A stretch of 46,893 bases of DNA, taken from CALDTK01 sp041744755. GTDB taxonomy: Bacteria > Bacteroidota > Bacteroidia > Chitinophagales > Saprospiraceae. The stretch covers positions 1 to 46,893 of the forward strand of contig JBGTKC010000102.1 in NCBI GenBank assembly GCA_041744755.1, written 5' to 3'. The translations under genes and the position numbers were made by a program. The notes beneath the pieces were generated by a model, which had not been told where the DNA came from, made no database searches, and saw only the letters and a list, made by a program, of their open reading frames with translations. Of the stretch, positions 7,978 to 16,635 are shown one piece after another; the first letter of the stretch is position 1; every line of letters begins with the position of its first letter.

Positions 7978-8721
7978 ATGAACTCACGCAGTCTCATTCC
8001 GTTCCCGCGACTCGCGACCCTCCTGTTGCTGGGTGTTGCCATTGCCTCTACTAAACCAATAGCCGCGCAGCTCCTCGCCCTGCCAGAGATCTCGGTGCGG
8101 GAGGGCACCTCGACGCAGTACTCTACTGCGCAAACTGCCCTTATCGATACCCCGACCCCCCGCACGCCGGCGCAGGCGTCGCGTCCACTCGCGCAGACCC
8201 CGATGCGGGTCTGGAAAATTACGAGCGCGGAGGACTCTATCCTTTTGCGCACGCCTTCCGAACCGATCGACGTGCAGGCGAATGACGCGGCCACCCTCCT
8301 GCTCGCCGAGCGCATGTTCGCCACCGTGAGGGACAGCATGAGCCTCGGCGTCGGGATTGCTGCGCCGCAGGTTGGTATCCTCAAGCGCATGATCCTGTGC
8401 CAGCGCTTCGACAAGGTGAAGGAGGGGCTACCGTTCGAGGTGTACCTCAACCCCGTCATCCGGCAGTACACCGACAAGAAGCAGGAGTGCCGCGAGGGCT
8501 GTCTCAGCATCCCCAATCGACGCGACACCCTCAACTCCCGCGCCTACGCGATCCTCATCGAGTACGACCGCCTCGACGGTACGCACGAGATCGAGATGGT
8601 GGAGGCATTCACAGCCGTGGTCTTCCAGCACGAGATCGACCACCTCAACGGAATACTCTACCTAGACCACCTCGCGGAAGAAAGGAAAGCGGCAGGCCCC
8701 GAGCCCCGGGAAGGGGAGTAG
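7978..8721 (+). CDS. def: Peptide deformylase with N-terminal signal sequence
   Basis: 247 residues. All three deformylase motifs are present in order: GVGIAAPQVG (about 123-132), EGCLSIP (about 172-178) and QHEIDH (about 216-221), giving the Cys/His/His metal ligands and the catalytic Glu. Unlike the cytosolic housekeeping enzyme (about 170-190 residues), it starts with an export signal (about 1-31, ending SAA-type ...PIAAQ) and an extra linker to about residue 75. It probably acts in the periplasm or at the cell surface and may not deformylate nascent chains. The housekeeping def should be elsewhere in the genome. Confidence 0.85.
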   Translation: MNSRSLIPFPRLATLLLLGVAIASTKPIAAQLLALPEISVREGTSTQYSTAQTALIDTPTPRTPAQASRPLAQTPMRVWKITSAEDSILLRTPSEPIDVQANDAATLLLAERMFATVRDSMSLGVGIAAPQVGILKRMILCQRFDKVKEGLPFEVYLNPVIRQYTDKKQECREGCLSIPNRRDTLNSRAYAILIEYDRLDGTHEIEMVEAFTAVVFQHEIDHLNGILYLDHLAEERKAAGPEPREGE

Positions 8722-9126
8722 TTGCGATGGCCTGTGGCGTAGGGAATACAGATCAACTGTGGGCCATCGCGGGCGGCTCTGCGGGCGATGCTGATTTGCT
8801 GCGCCAGTCTTCGCCCGCCGCACAGGCGTCGTAGGTGGCGCGGGAACGAATGTCCACTCACGCACCCCCCCCGACGCGGAGACAGTGTACTGCCCGTGAA
8901 GCAAGGCGCTATCGTTCTTGAAGGAGACCAGTAGGCGCGCGCCCTGTCGGCACCGGGCCTCCTGATCCGGCGACACACCCCCGGGGTGAGTAGGTCCCCC
9001 ACGAGACCCGAAAGGCTTATCTGTAAGTCTAATCGCGTGGGCCTCAGCAGTTTCCCAAACATTACCCAAGTTAGTCGGCACTAGTTTAGCGCTCGCCGTG
9101 GAATACGCAGTCCACGTGCCGATCAA
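8662..9126 (-). CDS. Possible small hypothetical protein, uncertain
   Basis: The 475-base stretch 8722-9196 has no confident gene. The best candidate is this minus-strand frame (TTG start, 154 codons), which begins with protein-like sequence (GTWTAYSTASAKLVP, LLVSFKNDSALLHGQYTVS) but becomes arginine-rich after a run of eight G at about 8867-8874. The gene may be frameshifted there or may end shortly after it. It also overlaps the end of the deformylase gene. No domain recognised, and no -7 element found at its start. Confidence 0.25.
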   Translation of the reverse strand: MIGTWTAYSTASAKLVPTNLGNVWETAEAHAIRLTDKPFGSRGGPTHPGGVSPDQEARCRQGARLLVSFKNDSALLHGQYTVSASGGVREWTFVPAPPTTPVRRAKTGAANQHRPQSRPRWPTVDLYSLRHRPSQLLPFPGLGACRFPFFREVV

Positions 9127-9196
9127 TCGCCCCCGAACTCTGCCGGTAGTATCCGACCTTCCCCCTACTCATCCTCACCTACTCAACCCACCCAAC

Positions 9197-9352
9197 ATGT
9201 CCCTCGGTCGCGTCATCCTCGCTATTTTCTTCCCGCCCCTATCGGTGCTCGGCTACGGCTGCGGGTCCGTCCTGCTCGTCGCCATCCTCACGCTCGCGGG
9301 GTGGATCCCCGGCGTAATCGCCGCGCTGATCATCCTCAACCGGGACAAGTAA
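9197..9352 (+). CDS. YqaE/Pmp3 family small membrane protein
   Basis: 51 residues, two transmembrane helices. The family pattern is clear: ILAIFFPPLSVL, then a GCG turn, then LTLAGWIPGVIAALIIL. Members are stress- or salt-induced plasma-membrane proteolipids found across bacteria, fungi and plants; the exact role is unsettled. Stand-alone gene, ending 40 bases before the convergent flavoprotein gene. Confidence 0.9.
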   Translation: MSLGRVILAIFFPPLSVLGYGCGSVLLVAILTLAGWIPGVIAALIILNRDK

Positions 9353-9391
9353 TCGCTAGTGTGTAATCGCTAGTGTGCGCCGAGCCAGGAC

Positions 9392-9979
9392 CTAAGCAAA
9401 GAAAGTTTTGGCGGAAGCCGCCACCCGCTCCAGGTACGCCTCGTTGGCCGCGCGATCCTGCATGAGGACGCCGAACTCCTCGTGCCACTCTACGTCGGTG
9501 ATGCCGCAGAAGGCCAGTGTCCCGTTCAGCATCGGCTGGTTGAGCGTGGCGAGGTCGGTGCCGAGTTGACGGTAGAGCGCCTCCGGGGAGCCGTGGGTGA
9601 CGGCCACGAAGCCCCGTTTGTCGGTGAGCTTCGAGACGAGGCCCTCCGCGCCGAGGTCCCAGGCCCACGGGCGCGTGAGGACGCGGTCGCACCAACCCTT
9701 GAGCTTGGCGGGGCGCTCGTTCCACCAGATCGGGTAGACGAAGGCCAGGGCGTCGGCCCACTCCACGTCCGCCTGCTCGGCCTTGACGTCGTCGGGGACC
9801 GCGCCCTCGCCCCAGCGCTCGAAGTCGGCCATGCCGAGGGTCTCGCCGAAGCCCTTTTCGTAAAGGTTGTTGCGGCGCACGTCGTGGCCGGCCTCCGTGA
9901 GGGTGTCGTCGATGCGCTGCGCGATCGCGGCGTTGAAGCTAGCGGGGTTTGGGTGCGTGAGGGTGAGGAGTACGTTCAT
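9392..9979 (-). CDS. NAD(P)H oxidoreductase, flavodoxin-like (NQO1/MdaB type)
   Basis: 195 residues. It starts MNVLLTLTHPNPASFN, the FMN/FAD-phosphate loop of the NAD(P)H:quinone oxidoreductase family, followed by FVYPIWWNERPAKLKGWCDRVL, the family's central signature. Predicted cytosolic two-electron quinone reductase. The mini-hairpin at 9405-9419 (loop GGAA) encodes the last residues (ASAKT) on the complementary strand, so it forms the very C-terminus. Confidence 0.9.
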   Translation of the reverse strand: MNVLLTLTHPNPASFNAAIAQRIDDTLTEAGHDVRRNNLYEKGFGETLGMADFERWGEGAVPDDVKAEQADVEWADALAFVYPIWWNERPAKLKGWCDRVLTRPWAWDLGAEGLVSKLTDKRGFVAVTHGSPEALYRQLGTDLATLNQPMLNGTLAFCGITDVEWHEEFGVLMQDRAANEAYLERVAASAKTFFA

Positions 9980-10040
9980 AGACGGGGTAATGGGTAGGGT
10001 AGCACGGACGGTTGCGTTAGTGCGTCAAATATTTGGGTTC

Positions 10041-10055
10041 AGCTTCCGCCAAAAC
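10041..10055 (-). repeat. Dispersed mini-hairpin, intergenic copy
   Basis: Reads GTTTTGGCGGAAGCT on the minus strand (loop GGAA), 34 bases before the antiporter start. No coding constraint applies here. Confidence 0.65.
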
Positions 10056-10089
10056 ATTCCTTCCCCGCAGGGCGATACGCCTACTCGCG

Positions 10090-11376
10090 ATGGAGATACA
10101 CGACCACCTGATCCTACTCGCCGCCCTCGGGGCCACTACCCTGATCGCGGCCTGGCTCCCGGCGGTAAGTGAGAAACTCCGAATCAGCGGCACCGTGATC
10201 CTCCTCGGGATCGGCTTCGCGCTGTACTACTCCGGGGCGCCGCTGCCGTGGCCCGATCCCGTGTGGCCCGACAGCTGGACGATGAAATTCACGGAGGCTG
10301 TAGTGATTATCTCGCTCATGAGCGCTGGCCTGAAAGTGGGGCGCGTTTACAGTGGGCACCACTGGCGCGGGCCCCTTCGCCTGCTCGCGATCACGATGCC
10401 GCTGTGTATTCTAGCGGCCGTCGCCCTCGGGTACTACTTCATCGGCCTCCCGCTGGCCACGGCGATGCTCCTCGGGGCCGTACTCGCGCCCACCGACCCC
10501 GTAATGGCGGCCGAGGTCCAGATCGACCCGACCGAGACGCGCTCGCCCTTCGACGACGTGCGCTTCAACCTCACCGGGGAGGCGAGTCTCAACGACGGCC
10601 TCGCCTATCCCTTCACGTGGCTGGCCGTACTGCTGGCGCAGGCGGGCGGGGTTTTGACGAAAGTCGACTGGGTGGACTGGGTGTTCGATAAGCTCCTGCT
10701 CAAGGTCGGCCTCGGGCTACTGCTCGGCTGGCTCGGCGGACGGGCGATCGGCTGGTTACTGAAGCGACTCCCGGAGACGCTCGGGATCAAGACCCGCGAC
10801 GGTTTCGTGGCCTTCTCGGCGACGTTCCTCATCTACGCCGGGACGGAGCTGCTCCACGGCTACGGCTTCCTGGCGGTCTTCGTAGCCGGGGTTACGATCC
10901 GGCGCGTGGAGGAGAGCTACGACGGGGACCGGATGAAGTTCCGCCTGCACGACTTCGTCTCCGAGATCGAGCGCCTGATGCTGGCGGTGTTTATGATCCT
11001 GCTCGGCGGCTCGATCGCCAACGGCCTCGGTTCGGGGGTGGGGTGGAAGCCCTGGGCCTTCGCGGCGGCGTTCATCTTCCTCGTGCGACCCATCACGGGC
11101 TACCTCGGCCTGCTCGGCACTCAATTTACCGAGCGCGAGCGCTGGGCCACGGGCTTCCTCGGAATTCGCGGGATCGGCTCCCTGTTCTACCTGACGTGGG
11201 CCTTCCTCCAGACGGAGTTCCCGGAACGGGTCCTGGTCTACAACACGCTCGGAATCGTGATCCTCATGTCGATCCTCACGCACGGTCTTAGCGCGCGCAC
11301 TCTCCTAGTGTGGGCCACGCCTGAGATAGCCGACGCAGAGGAGGAGGCGGGCTACGAGGTGGGGGGGGAGATATGA
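10090..11376 (+). CDS. Na+/H+ antiporter, NhaP/CPA1 family
   Basis: 428 residues, about 12 transmembrane helices. The CPA1 core is clear: LAPTDPVMAAEVQ on one broken helix and LTGEASLNDGLAYPF, carrying the transport aspartate, on the next. A later GIRGIGSLFYL matches the conserved arginine helix. Exchanges cytosolic Na+ or K+ for protons at the inner membrane. The short C-terminal tail lacks TrkA or cNMP domains. I use the ATG at 10090, which starts directly at helix 1; the frame continues upstream to 10033. The mini-hairpin at 10651-10665 has the compensated GAC/GTC stem. Confidence 0.9.
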   Translation: MEIHDHLILLAALGATTLIAAWLPAVSEKLRISGTVILLGIGFALYYSGAPLPWPDPVWPDSWTMKFTEAVVIISLMSAGLKVGRVYSGHHWRGPLRLLAITMPLCILAAVALGYYFIGLPLATAMLLGAVLAPTDPVMAAEVQIDPTETRSPFDDVRFNLTGEASLNDGLAYPFTWLAVLLAQAGGVLTKVDWVDWVFDKLLLKVGLGLLLGWLGGRAIGWLLKRLPETLGIKTRDGFVAFSATFLIYAGTELLHGYGFLAVFVAGVTIRRVEESYDGDRMKFRLHDFVSEIERLMLAVFMILLGGSIANGLGSGVGWKPWAFAAAFIFLVRPITGYLGLLGTQFTERERWATGFLGIRGIGSLFYLTWAFLQTEFPERVLVYNTLGIVILMSILTHGLSARTLLVWATPEIADAEEEAGYEVGGEI

Positions 11377-11433
11377 GGGAGGGCGCTGCGCTGGTTGGGC
11401 GACTTCGTCTATTTGGGCGTTCCGCTAGTTGGG

Positions 11434-11449
11434 GCTCAAGAATTTGAGC
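11434..11449 (+). terminator. Short hairpin after the antiporter gene
   Basis: GCTCAA / TTGAGC, a perfect 6-bp stem with a 4-base loop, 58 bases past the antiporter stop, followed by GGGTTTCC. The T-run is weak, so this is a tentative terminator. Confidence 0.25.
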
Positions 11450-11632
11450 GGGTTTCCTTCTGCGCGTACCCGGGGCCGTCGGTCCGACAGCCCATTGCCC
11501 CCCCCAACGCCTCCCGGCCCCCAACATCTCCCAAACAACAGACCTACCTTACGCCAAGCCACGTAACCTACGGCGCGCGCCCCGCGGCAGCACATTCAAC
11601 AATTCGACCTTCATCCCTTCAACACTTCCCCC

Positions 11633-12085
11633 ATGGGCACCTGGAGCACCAACCTCTTCGACAGCGACGGCATGCAATCGGCCTTCGTGGACCTTATCGA
11701 ATCCCCCAATCCCCACGACGTCGTCCAGGAGGCGGCCGTGCTCGCGAACTCCGAACCCGGCGACCTCGACGAGGCCGAGTGCTACAGCGTCCTGGCCGCG
11801 GCCGCGATGGTGGATCACCTCATCTACAACACCCCGATCGACGCCCACGCCGAGGGCGTCGCCCGGATCGAGGAAGAGCACGGGCCCGCCGAATTCATCG
11901 ACCTCCGCAGCGAACTCGCCCAGGCCCTCGGCCGCGTGACCACCGAGGGCAACACCGTCTACGAGGACTGGCGCGGACAGGGCGACAAGCAACTGAGGAA
12001 GTGGCTCGGCCCCATCGAGGCCATGCAGAAGCGCCTCGCGGGCGAGTACCACGGCACTCAGGCCACTACCTCCGAAGAGCCGTAG
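11633..12085 (+). CDS. DUF4259 domain protein
   Basis: 150 residues starting MGTWSTNLFDSDGMQSAF, very close to the DUF4259 opening (MGTWGTGxFDND). The rest is helical with many acidic residues, as in that family. Soluble, cytosolic, function unknown. The TTCAACACTT word just upstream also occurs in the repeat arrays next to argG. Confidence 0.75.
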   Translation: MGTWSTNLFDSDGMQSAFVDLIESPNPHDVVQEAAVLANSEPGDLDEAECYSVLAAAAMVDHLIYNTPIDAHAEGVARIEEEHGPAEFIDLRSELAQALGRVTTEGNTVYEDWRGQGDKQLRKWLGPIEAMQKRLAGEYHGTQATTSEEP

Positions 12086-12144
12086 CGCGGCGGGTGGGTA
12101 GTTTTGGCCTCCGAGCCACACATTCCCATCCCCCCCCCCTTGCC

Positions 12145-13053
12145 TTGCGCGTCTCCGTCATCGTCACGACCTACAACTCCGCGGCCACCATCCGCCGGGC
12201 CCTCGACAGCATCCTCGCGCAGCGAGGCGCCGGCGACGCCTTCGAGCTGGAGGTGATCGTGGCGGACGACTGCTCGACCGATGACACGCGTGAAATCGTG
12301 AGATCGTACGACGATGTCCGGCTCGTGCAGAACGAGCGCAATTCCGGCGGCCCAAATCGTGGGCGCAACCGCGGCCTCGACCTCTGCACCGGGAACGCCA
12401 TCGCGATCGCCGACCACGACGACGAGTGGCTGCCGGACCGACTCGCGCGCCAGCTGCCGCTCCTGGTCAATTTCTCAATCGTGACGGGCGGCTTCACGGT
12501 GGTCGATGAGCAGACTGGTCGACGGGAGGTGCGCGCCAGGGACTGCGAGGCGGGTTTTCGGGCTTTCGCCAAAACCGTCACCTTCCTCGATCGCCTGGCG
12601 CGGCGCCCCGGCGGCCAGACCACTTACCTCGGCAGCGTCCTCTACCGCGCTGAACTAAAGGATATCCGCTTCGAGGAGGTCTACGGCGCGGTGGACTACG
12701 ACTGGATCGTGCGGCTCTTCGAGGGCCGCGCCTCGGCGGAAGTCTGTGCGCCGCTCTACTTGCGGCACGTATTCGGCTCCAATCTCTCGCTCGACGAGCG
12801 CTACCGCCTGCGGGACTACGCGCACTCGGTCGCCTTTCTGGAGACCTATCGCGACGTTTATCCGGACGAGGTGCGGCTCGGCATCCGGCGCGTCACGGGT
12901 ACCCTCGCGCGCTACTACTACGCGACGGGACGCATGCCGCAGGCGCGTCGCTACCTGTTGAAGGCGGGGCTTTCGCCAAAACACGTGCTCTACTGGCTCA
13001 CGACCTGGGCGGGTGCGGCGTGGGTGCGGCGGCGCTTTAATGTGTTCGGGTAG
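12145..13053 (+). CDS. Glycosyltransferase family 2
   Basis: 302 residues, GT-A fold. It begins with SVIVTTYNSAATI, then VADDCSTDD and the metal-binding-type DHDDEW, ending in a helical domain typical of cell-surface glycan transferases. Likely adds sugars to exopolysaccharide, O-antigen or glycoprotein. No ATG fits; TTG 12145 places the first beta strand at residue 3. Two mini-hairpins lie in it: 12561-12576, encoding AFAKT, and 12968-12982, encoding LSPK, the same element read in two frames. Confidence 0.85.
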   Translation: MRVSVIVTTYNSAATIRRALDSILAQRGAGDAFELEVIVADDCSTDDTREIVRSYDDVRLVQNERNSGGPNRGRNRGLDLCTGNAIAIADHDDEWLPDRLARQLPLLVNFSIVTGGFTVVDEQTGRREVRARDCEAGFRAFAKTVTFLDRLARRPGGQTTYLGSVLYRAELKDIRFEEVYGAVDYDWIVRLFEGRASAEVCAPLYLRHVFGSNLSLDERYRLRDYAHSVAFLETYRDVYPDEVRLGIRRVTGTLARYYYATGRMPQARRYLLKAGLSPKHVLYWLTTWAGAAWVRRRFNVFG

Positions 13054-13115
13054 TTGCGCCGCCGAAGTCCCGCATGTGCACTTTTGAACTGCAAGCCAAG
13101 CGGTAAGACGGCGGC

Positions 13116-16100
13116 TTATCGCATCAGCGTAAGGTCGCCGTGCGTAACCGACAGCGCACCGTTCTTGAGGACGTATTCTACGACGTACACGAACACGGCC
13201 GCGTCCTGGGCCTTCCCCCGGTGCGTCCCGTCCCAGCCGAGGCGAGGATCCGCGAGGGTGATGTCGCGCTGGAGGTAGACCAGCTCGCCCCAGCGGTCGA
13301 AGATGGCGAGCCGGAGGATGCGGTCGACGTTGGCGGCCCCCCGCGGCAGCCAGCGCTCGTTGTTGTCGTCTCCATTCGGACTGAAGGCATTCGGTGTATA
13401 GATCGGCGGACCGACGTCTACGATGAGCCTTACGACAAGCTGCGAGGCGCAACCGACATCATCCGTGGCGACCAATCCGAGCTCGGTATCCCGCAACGGG
13501 CTCACCCAGGGCGCCGCGCAGTCGGCACACGACATCGACGTGGGCGTAGCCGGCGACCAGACGAGGGTGTGGCCGGCCTCGTAGGTCGGGTCCATGCGCA
13601 GGCTATCGCCCAGCACCACCACCAGCGGAGATGCGTGCGACAGTTGCGGCAAGGCGCGGCCCTCGGGCACTAGCGTGTCGAAGGCCGCCGCGCATCCTCG
13701 AACGTCCACGTAGCGCACCGCGTAGCGACCGGCCCGCAGCGAATCGTAACGGTGGCTGGACGAGCGCCCGCCGCCGGCGCTGGAGTAGGCGATGCTATCG
13801 CCGGGGGTGAGACGGAGGTAGCCGTCGGCCATCCCGACACAGGTAGGAGACCGTAACTCCGTGGTCACGCGAATGCTGGCGCGAGCCTCGACGAGATAGT
13901 CTACCGCAGAGGTGCAGCCTTCGGCGTCGCGGATCAGGGCGGGGTAGGTGCCCGCGGCAACGTCGGCGCGGGTAGTCCCTGCGGTCCCGTCGAGCCACTG
14001 AAAGGTCAGCGTGTCGGCCATCGACAATACAATTCTCCCGGTAGCTGCTCCGTCGCAGGCGGGCAGCAAGGTGTCGACCCTTGCCTCCGGACGAGCGCGA
14101 AAGTGTACCGTTTGGGTGTGGACGCTATCGCAGCCGTTGGCGCCGAGGGCGGTGACCCGCAAAACGGTGTCGCGCACGAACGTGAGGCTACCTAGCGTAA
14201 TCTGGTCGCCCTTGCAGGCCTGGGAAAGTTCTGCGCTCCGGGCGAGAGGCTTGACGGTGAGTTCGTGTACGGCGATACTGTCGCACTGGTTGAGCCTCTG
14301 GAACCTGCGTTCGTAGGTACCCGAGGACGTGAGTCCCTCTCCGGCGAAGGCGTGGGTCTCGCCTTCGCAGATCGTGAAGCTGGCGGCGGTGCTCGGTTCG
14401 CGTCCCTGGGCGAAAGTCGTGGTCTGGGTGCTGTCGCAGCCTCGCACAGTGGCGAGGGTGCGGGTGTAGGTCTCGCCGGGGAGCCAGCGGCGGCCGTCGA
14501 GCTCGAAGCCAGCGGGGGCGCAGACCTCCTGCCGGTCGGTGAGGGCGTAGCTGGGAAACTTCGTGAGGGTGATGTTGATGGTTTTGGCGCAAGCCCCATT
14601 CTGGATCACGCGCTCGAAGTCGCCCCCGTCGGCGTAGCTGTTGCCGAAGAGCTTGAGGGTATCGCCGTCGCAGAAGCTGGTGCGGAAGGGTACACTCGTG
14701 GCACTGCCGAGCACGATATCGGCGATAATGGTAGAGTCGCAGGTGCCGGTGTTGCCGCGGATGCTGACGTAGCGGCCGCTCTGGGACACGATCCGTCCAT
14801 CCGCGAGGCGAACGCTGGGCTCGCAGGTGACCACCGTGGCGTAGGCGGTGTCGGGTGCGGTGACGGTTACGCGTAGGGTGTCCGGCGCGAGGCAAGGGTC
14901 GTCGGCCTTCCCGAACAGGTATACGCCCGAGCGCGCGGCCCGCATGGTACTGTTGGGGCAAGCGATGCACACCTGCCTACTTGCTGTGGAGTCGGCCGCT
15001 TGGAAGGCGACATCGGGCTTCTGCAGATCGGTGTTCCCGAGGCTGATCTCGGTGCCCTGGCAGTAGGTGGCGCTGCGGGACGTGACCCGGGTCTCGCTAC
15101 AACTCGCTACGTTGACGACTTCCAAGAGTCGGACCGTCGTGGTCCGCGCGGGCAGCTCGTTGCCGGTCCGCAAGAGCGCAAATTTACTAGCGTAGGTAGT
15201 GGGACGGAGCTCAGTTCGCTGCTGGATGGCGATAGGCTCGACGAGACTGCAAGGGCTGTTGCTACGGCCCTGTGCGTCGAGGGTCTCGTAGGCGGCGTAG
15301 ATCTGGCCCTGGTCGAGGGTAGCGCCGAAGATATGGGTGCGGTCGTCGAGGAAGTCGAAGCGCTTGCCGAGCGCGAGGGCGAAGTCGTTCTGTGAATTGC
15401 CCGTCCGGTTGAGCGACACCGAACTCGCCCAGCGTATTTTGCTGTCGCCGTCGAGCTGGGCTACCCAATTGAAGGCGGTGCCGCGGTCGAGGTAGACGCC
15501 GGCGATGCGCAGGCCCTGTGGGGTGTTGGCGATCTGGGAGATGGTCTCGCGGGACGCCGAAGCGGGGAAGTCGAGGTAGTCGATCCGCTGGGCATTGCCC
15601 TCGAGGTCGGTCTGGATGATGATCGCCTCGACGTCCATGAGGGAAGTGCCGCCGACGTCGCCCATGCCGACGATGGTGATGCCGCCGTTGTGCCCGATAA
15701 TATCGTAAGGGTAGCAACGAGCAGGTTTGTCGCTCGGGGCCACGTAGTATTTCACCCACTCGACGCCGTCGCGGGCGGGGGTAAACTTCGTGAGCGCGAT
15801 ACGGTAGCCGGGCGTGGATTGGTTTTCGGGATCCCAACGGCCCACCGAGTAGAGGCGGCCGTTGATCTGCCGCAGGAATTGCCAGTCTTCGCAGGAGCCG
15901 CTGTTGGCGAAGAGCGTGGACTTGGTCCGCCCGGTCTCGGCGTCGAGGGTGAGCAGGAGGGCATCGCAGCCACTGGAGCCACTGATGCGCTCGGTCTGGC
16001 TGCCGCTCATGAGGTAGTCGCCCTGCTCGTCGACCTGGATGGCCGCGAAGAGCACGTTCTGGTTCGTGCCCGCGAGGCGCCGCGACCAGACCACCCGCCC

Positions 16101-16466
16101 GAGGTCGGCGGTGACCTTCATGATGGTCATCTCGATGGCACTGCCGCCCTGGTGGTAGGCGTGCACCAGGAGGAACCCTGCCGGGTCGTAGAGCAGGGAG
16201 GAGACGTGGCCCGTGACGTTGCCGCCGTCGATGTCGAGTAGCAGGGTGCGTAGGGACCTGAACTCCGCGTCGAGCAACTGGAGCATGGGCTTGCCCTCGA
16301 CCAAACCGCCGACGACGCGCTGCCCCGAGGGGAGGCGCACCACCGTCGTGCCGACCGACGGAACGCTCAGGCGCTGGGACGAAGACATAGGTCCACAGGG
16401 CCCTTGCGCCACGAGTGCGTCTGCCATAAGCGCCAGGACCAGAAAAACTAGGACAGTGCGCGTCAT
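13116..16466 (-). CDS. Large secreted protein with gliding-motility/T9SS C-terminal domain
   Basis: 1116 residues. Signal peptide 1-21 (ending VAQG). Residues about 30-480 look like repeated beta-propeller or SBBP-like blades. The middle has Cys-rich repeats with CDS motifs (GTCDSTI, RGCDSTQ, NQCDSIA, NGCDSVH), typical of Saprospiraceae adhesins. The last 96 residues are a gliding-motility-associated C-terminal domain: YTPNAFSPNGDDNN, FDRWGELVY, GWDGT, then VFVYVVEY. That domain directs type IX secretion to the surface. The start at 16466 precedes the signal peptide; the open frame runs further upstream without signal features. A GCAA-loop element lies at 14581-14595. Confidence 0.9.
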   Translation of the reverse strand: MTRTVLVFLVLALMADALVAQGPCGPMSSSQRLSVPSVGTTVVRLPSGQRVVGGLVEGKPMLQLLDAEFRSLRTLLLDIDGGNVTGHVSSLLYDPAGFLLVHAYHQGGSAIEMTIMKVTADLGRVVWSRRLAGTNQNVLFAAIQVDEQGDYLMSGSQTERISGSSGCDALLLTLDAETGRTKSTLFANSGSCEDWQFLRQINGRLYSVGRWDPENQSTPGYRIALTKFTPARDGVEWVKYYVAPSDKPARCYPYDIIGHNGGITIVGMGDVGGTSLMDVEAIIIQTDLEGNAQRIDYLDFPASASRETISQIANTPQGLRIAGVYLDRGTAFNWVAQLDGDSKIRWASSVSLNRTGNSQNDFALALGKRFDFLDDRTHIFGATLDQGQIYAAYETLDAQGRSNSPCSLVEPIAIQQRTELRPTTYASKFALLRTGNELPARTTTVRLLEVVNVASCSETRVTSRSATYCQGTEISLGNTDLQKPDVAFQAADSTASRQVCIACPNSTMRAARSGVYLFGKADDPCLAPDTLRVTVTAPDTAYATVVTCEPSVRLADGRIVSQSGRYVSIRGNTGTCDSTIIADIVLGSATSVPFRTSFCDGDTLKLFGNSYADGGDFERVIQNGACAKTINITLTKFPSYALTDRQEVCAPAGFELDGRRWLPGETYTRTLATVRGCDSTQTTTFAQGREPSTAASFTICEGETHAFAGEGLTSSGTYERRFQRLNQCDSIAVHELTVKPLARSAELSQACKGDQITLGSLTFVRDTVLRVTALGANGCDSVHTQTVHFRARPEARVDTLLPACDGAATGRIVLSMADTLTFQWLDGTAGTTRADVAAGTYPALIRDAEGCTSAVDYLVEARASIRVTTELRSPTCVGMADGYLRLTPGDSIAYSSAGGGRSSSHRYDSLRAGRYAVRYVDVRGCAAAFDTLVPEGRALPQLSHASPLVVVLGDSLRMDPTYEAGHTLVWSPATPTSMSCADCAAPWVSPLRDTELGLVATDDVGCASQLVVRLIVDVGPPIYTPNAFSPNGDDNNERWLPRGAANVDRILRLAIFDRWGELVYLQRDITLADPRLGWDGTHRGKAQDAAVFVYVVEYVLKNGALSVTHGDLTLMR

Positions 16467-16578
16467 ACTCAGAGACTGCACGTGGCTGGGCCGCGCATTC
16501 GGCAGCAAGGTAAACTCCGGGTCGTAGCCAGCGCCGAGGTTGCGCCTATATACAATCGGGGCGGCAGGATGTCGGGAG

Positions 16579-16593
16579 GTTTTGGCGGAAGCC
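16579..16593 (+). repeat. Dispersed mini-hairpin, intergenic copy
   Basis: GTTTT-GGC-GGAA-GCC, 42 bases before the sugar transporter ATG; a perfect stem in non-coding DNA. Confidence 0.75.
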
Positions 16594-16621
16594 TTATGAA
16601 CCCAGCGCCGTGCCGAGCGCC

Positions 16622-16629
16622 TACCTTCC
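16622..16629 (+). promoter_or_regulatory. -7-like element of the sugar transporter
   Basis: TACCTTCC, 6 bases before the ATG at 16636. Confidence 0.45.
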
Positions 16630-16635
16630 ACCCCA

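Noticed and set aside
12101..12117. GTTTTGGCCTCCGAGCC after the DUF4259 gene as another element
   Set aside because: The loop is six bases and not GNNA; it may be a decayed copy but cannot be separated from chance.
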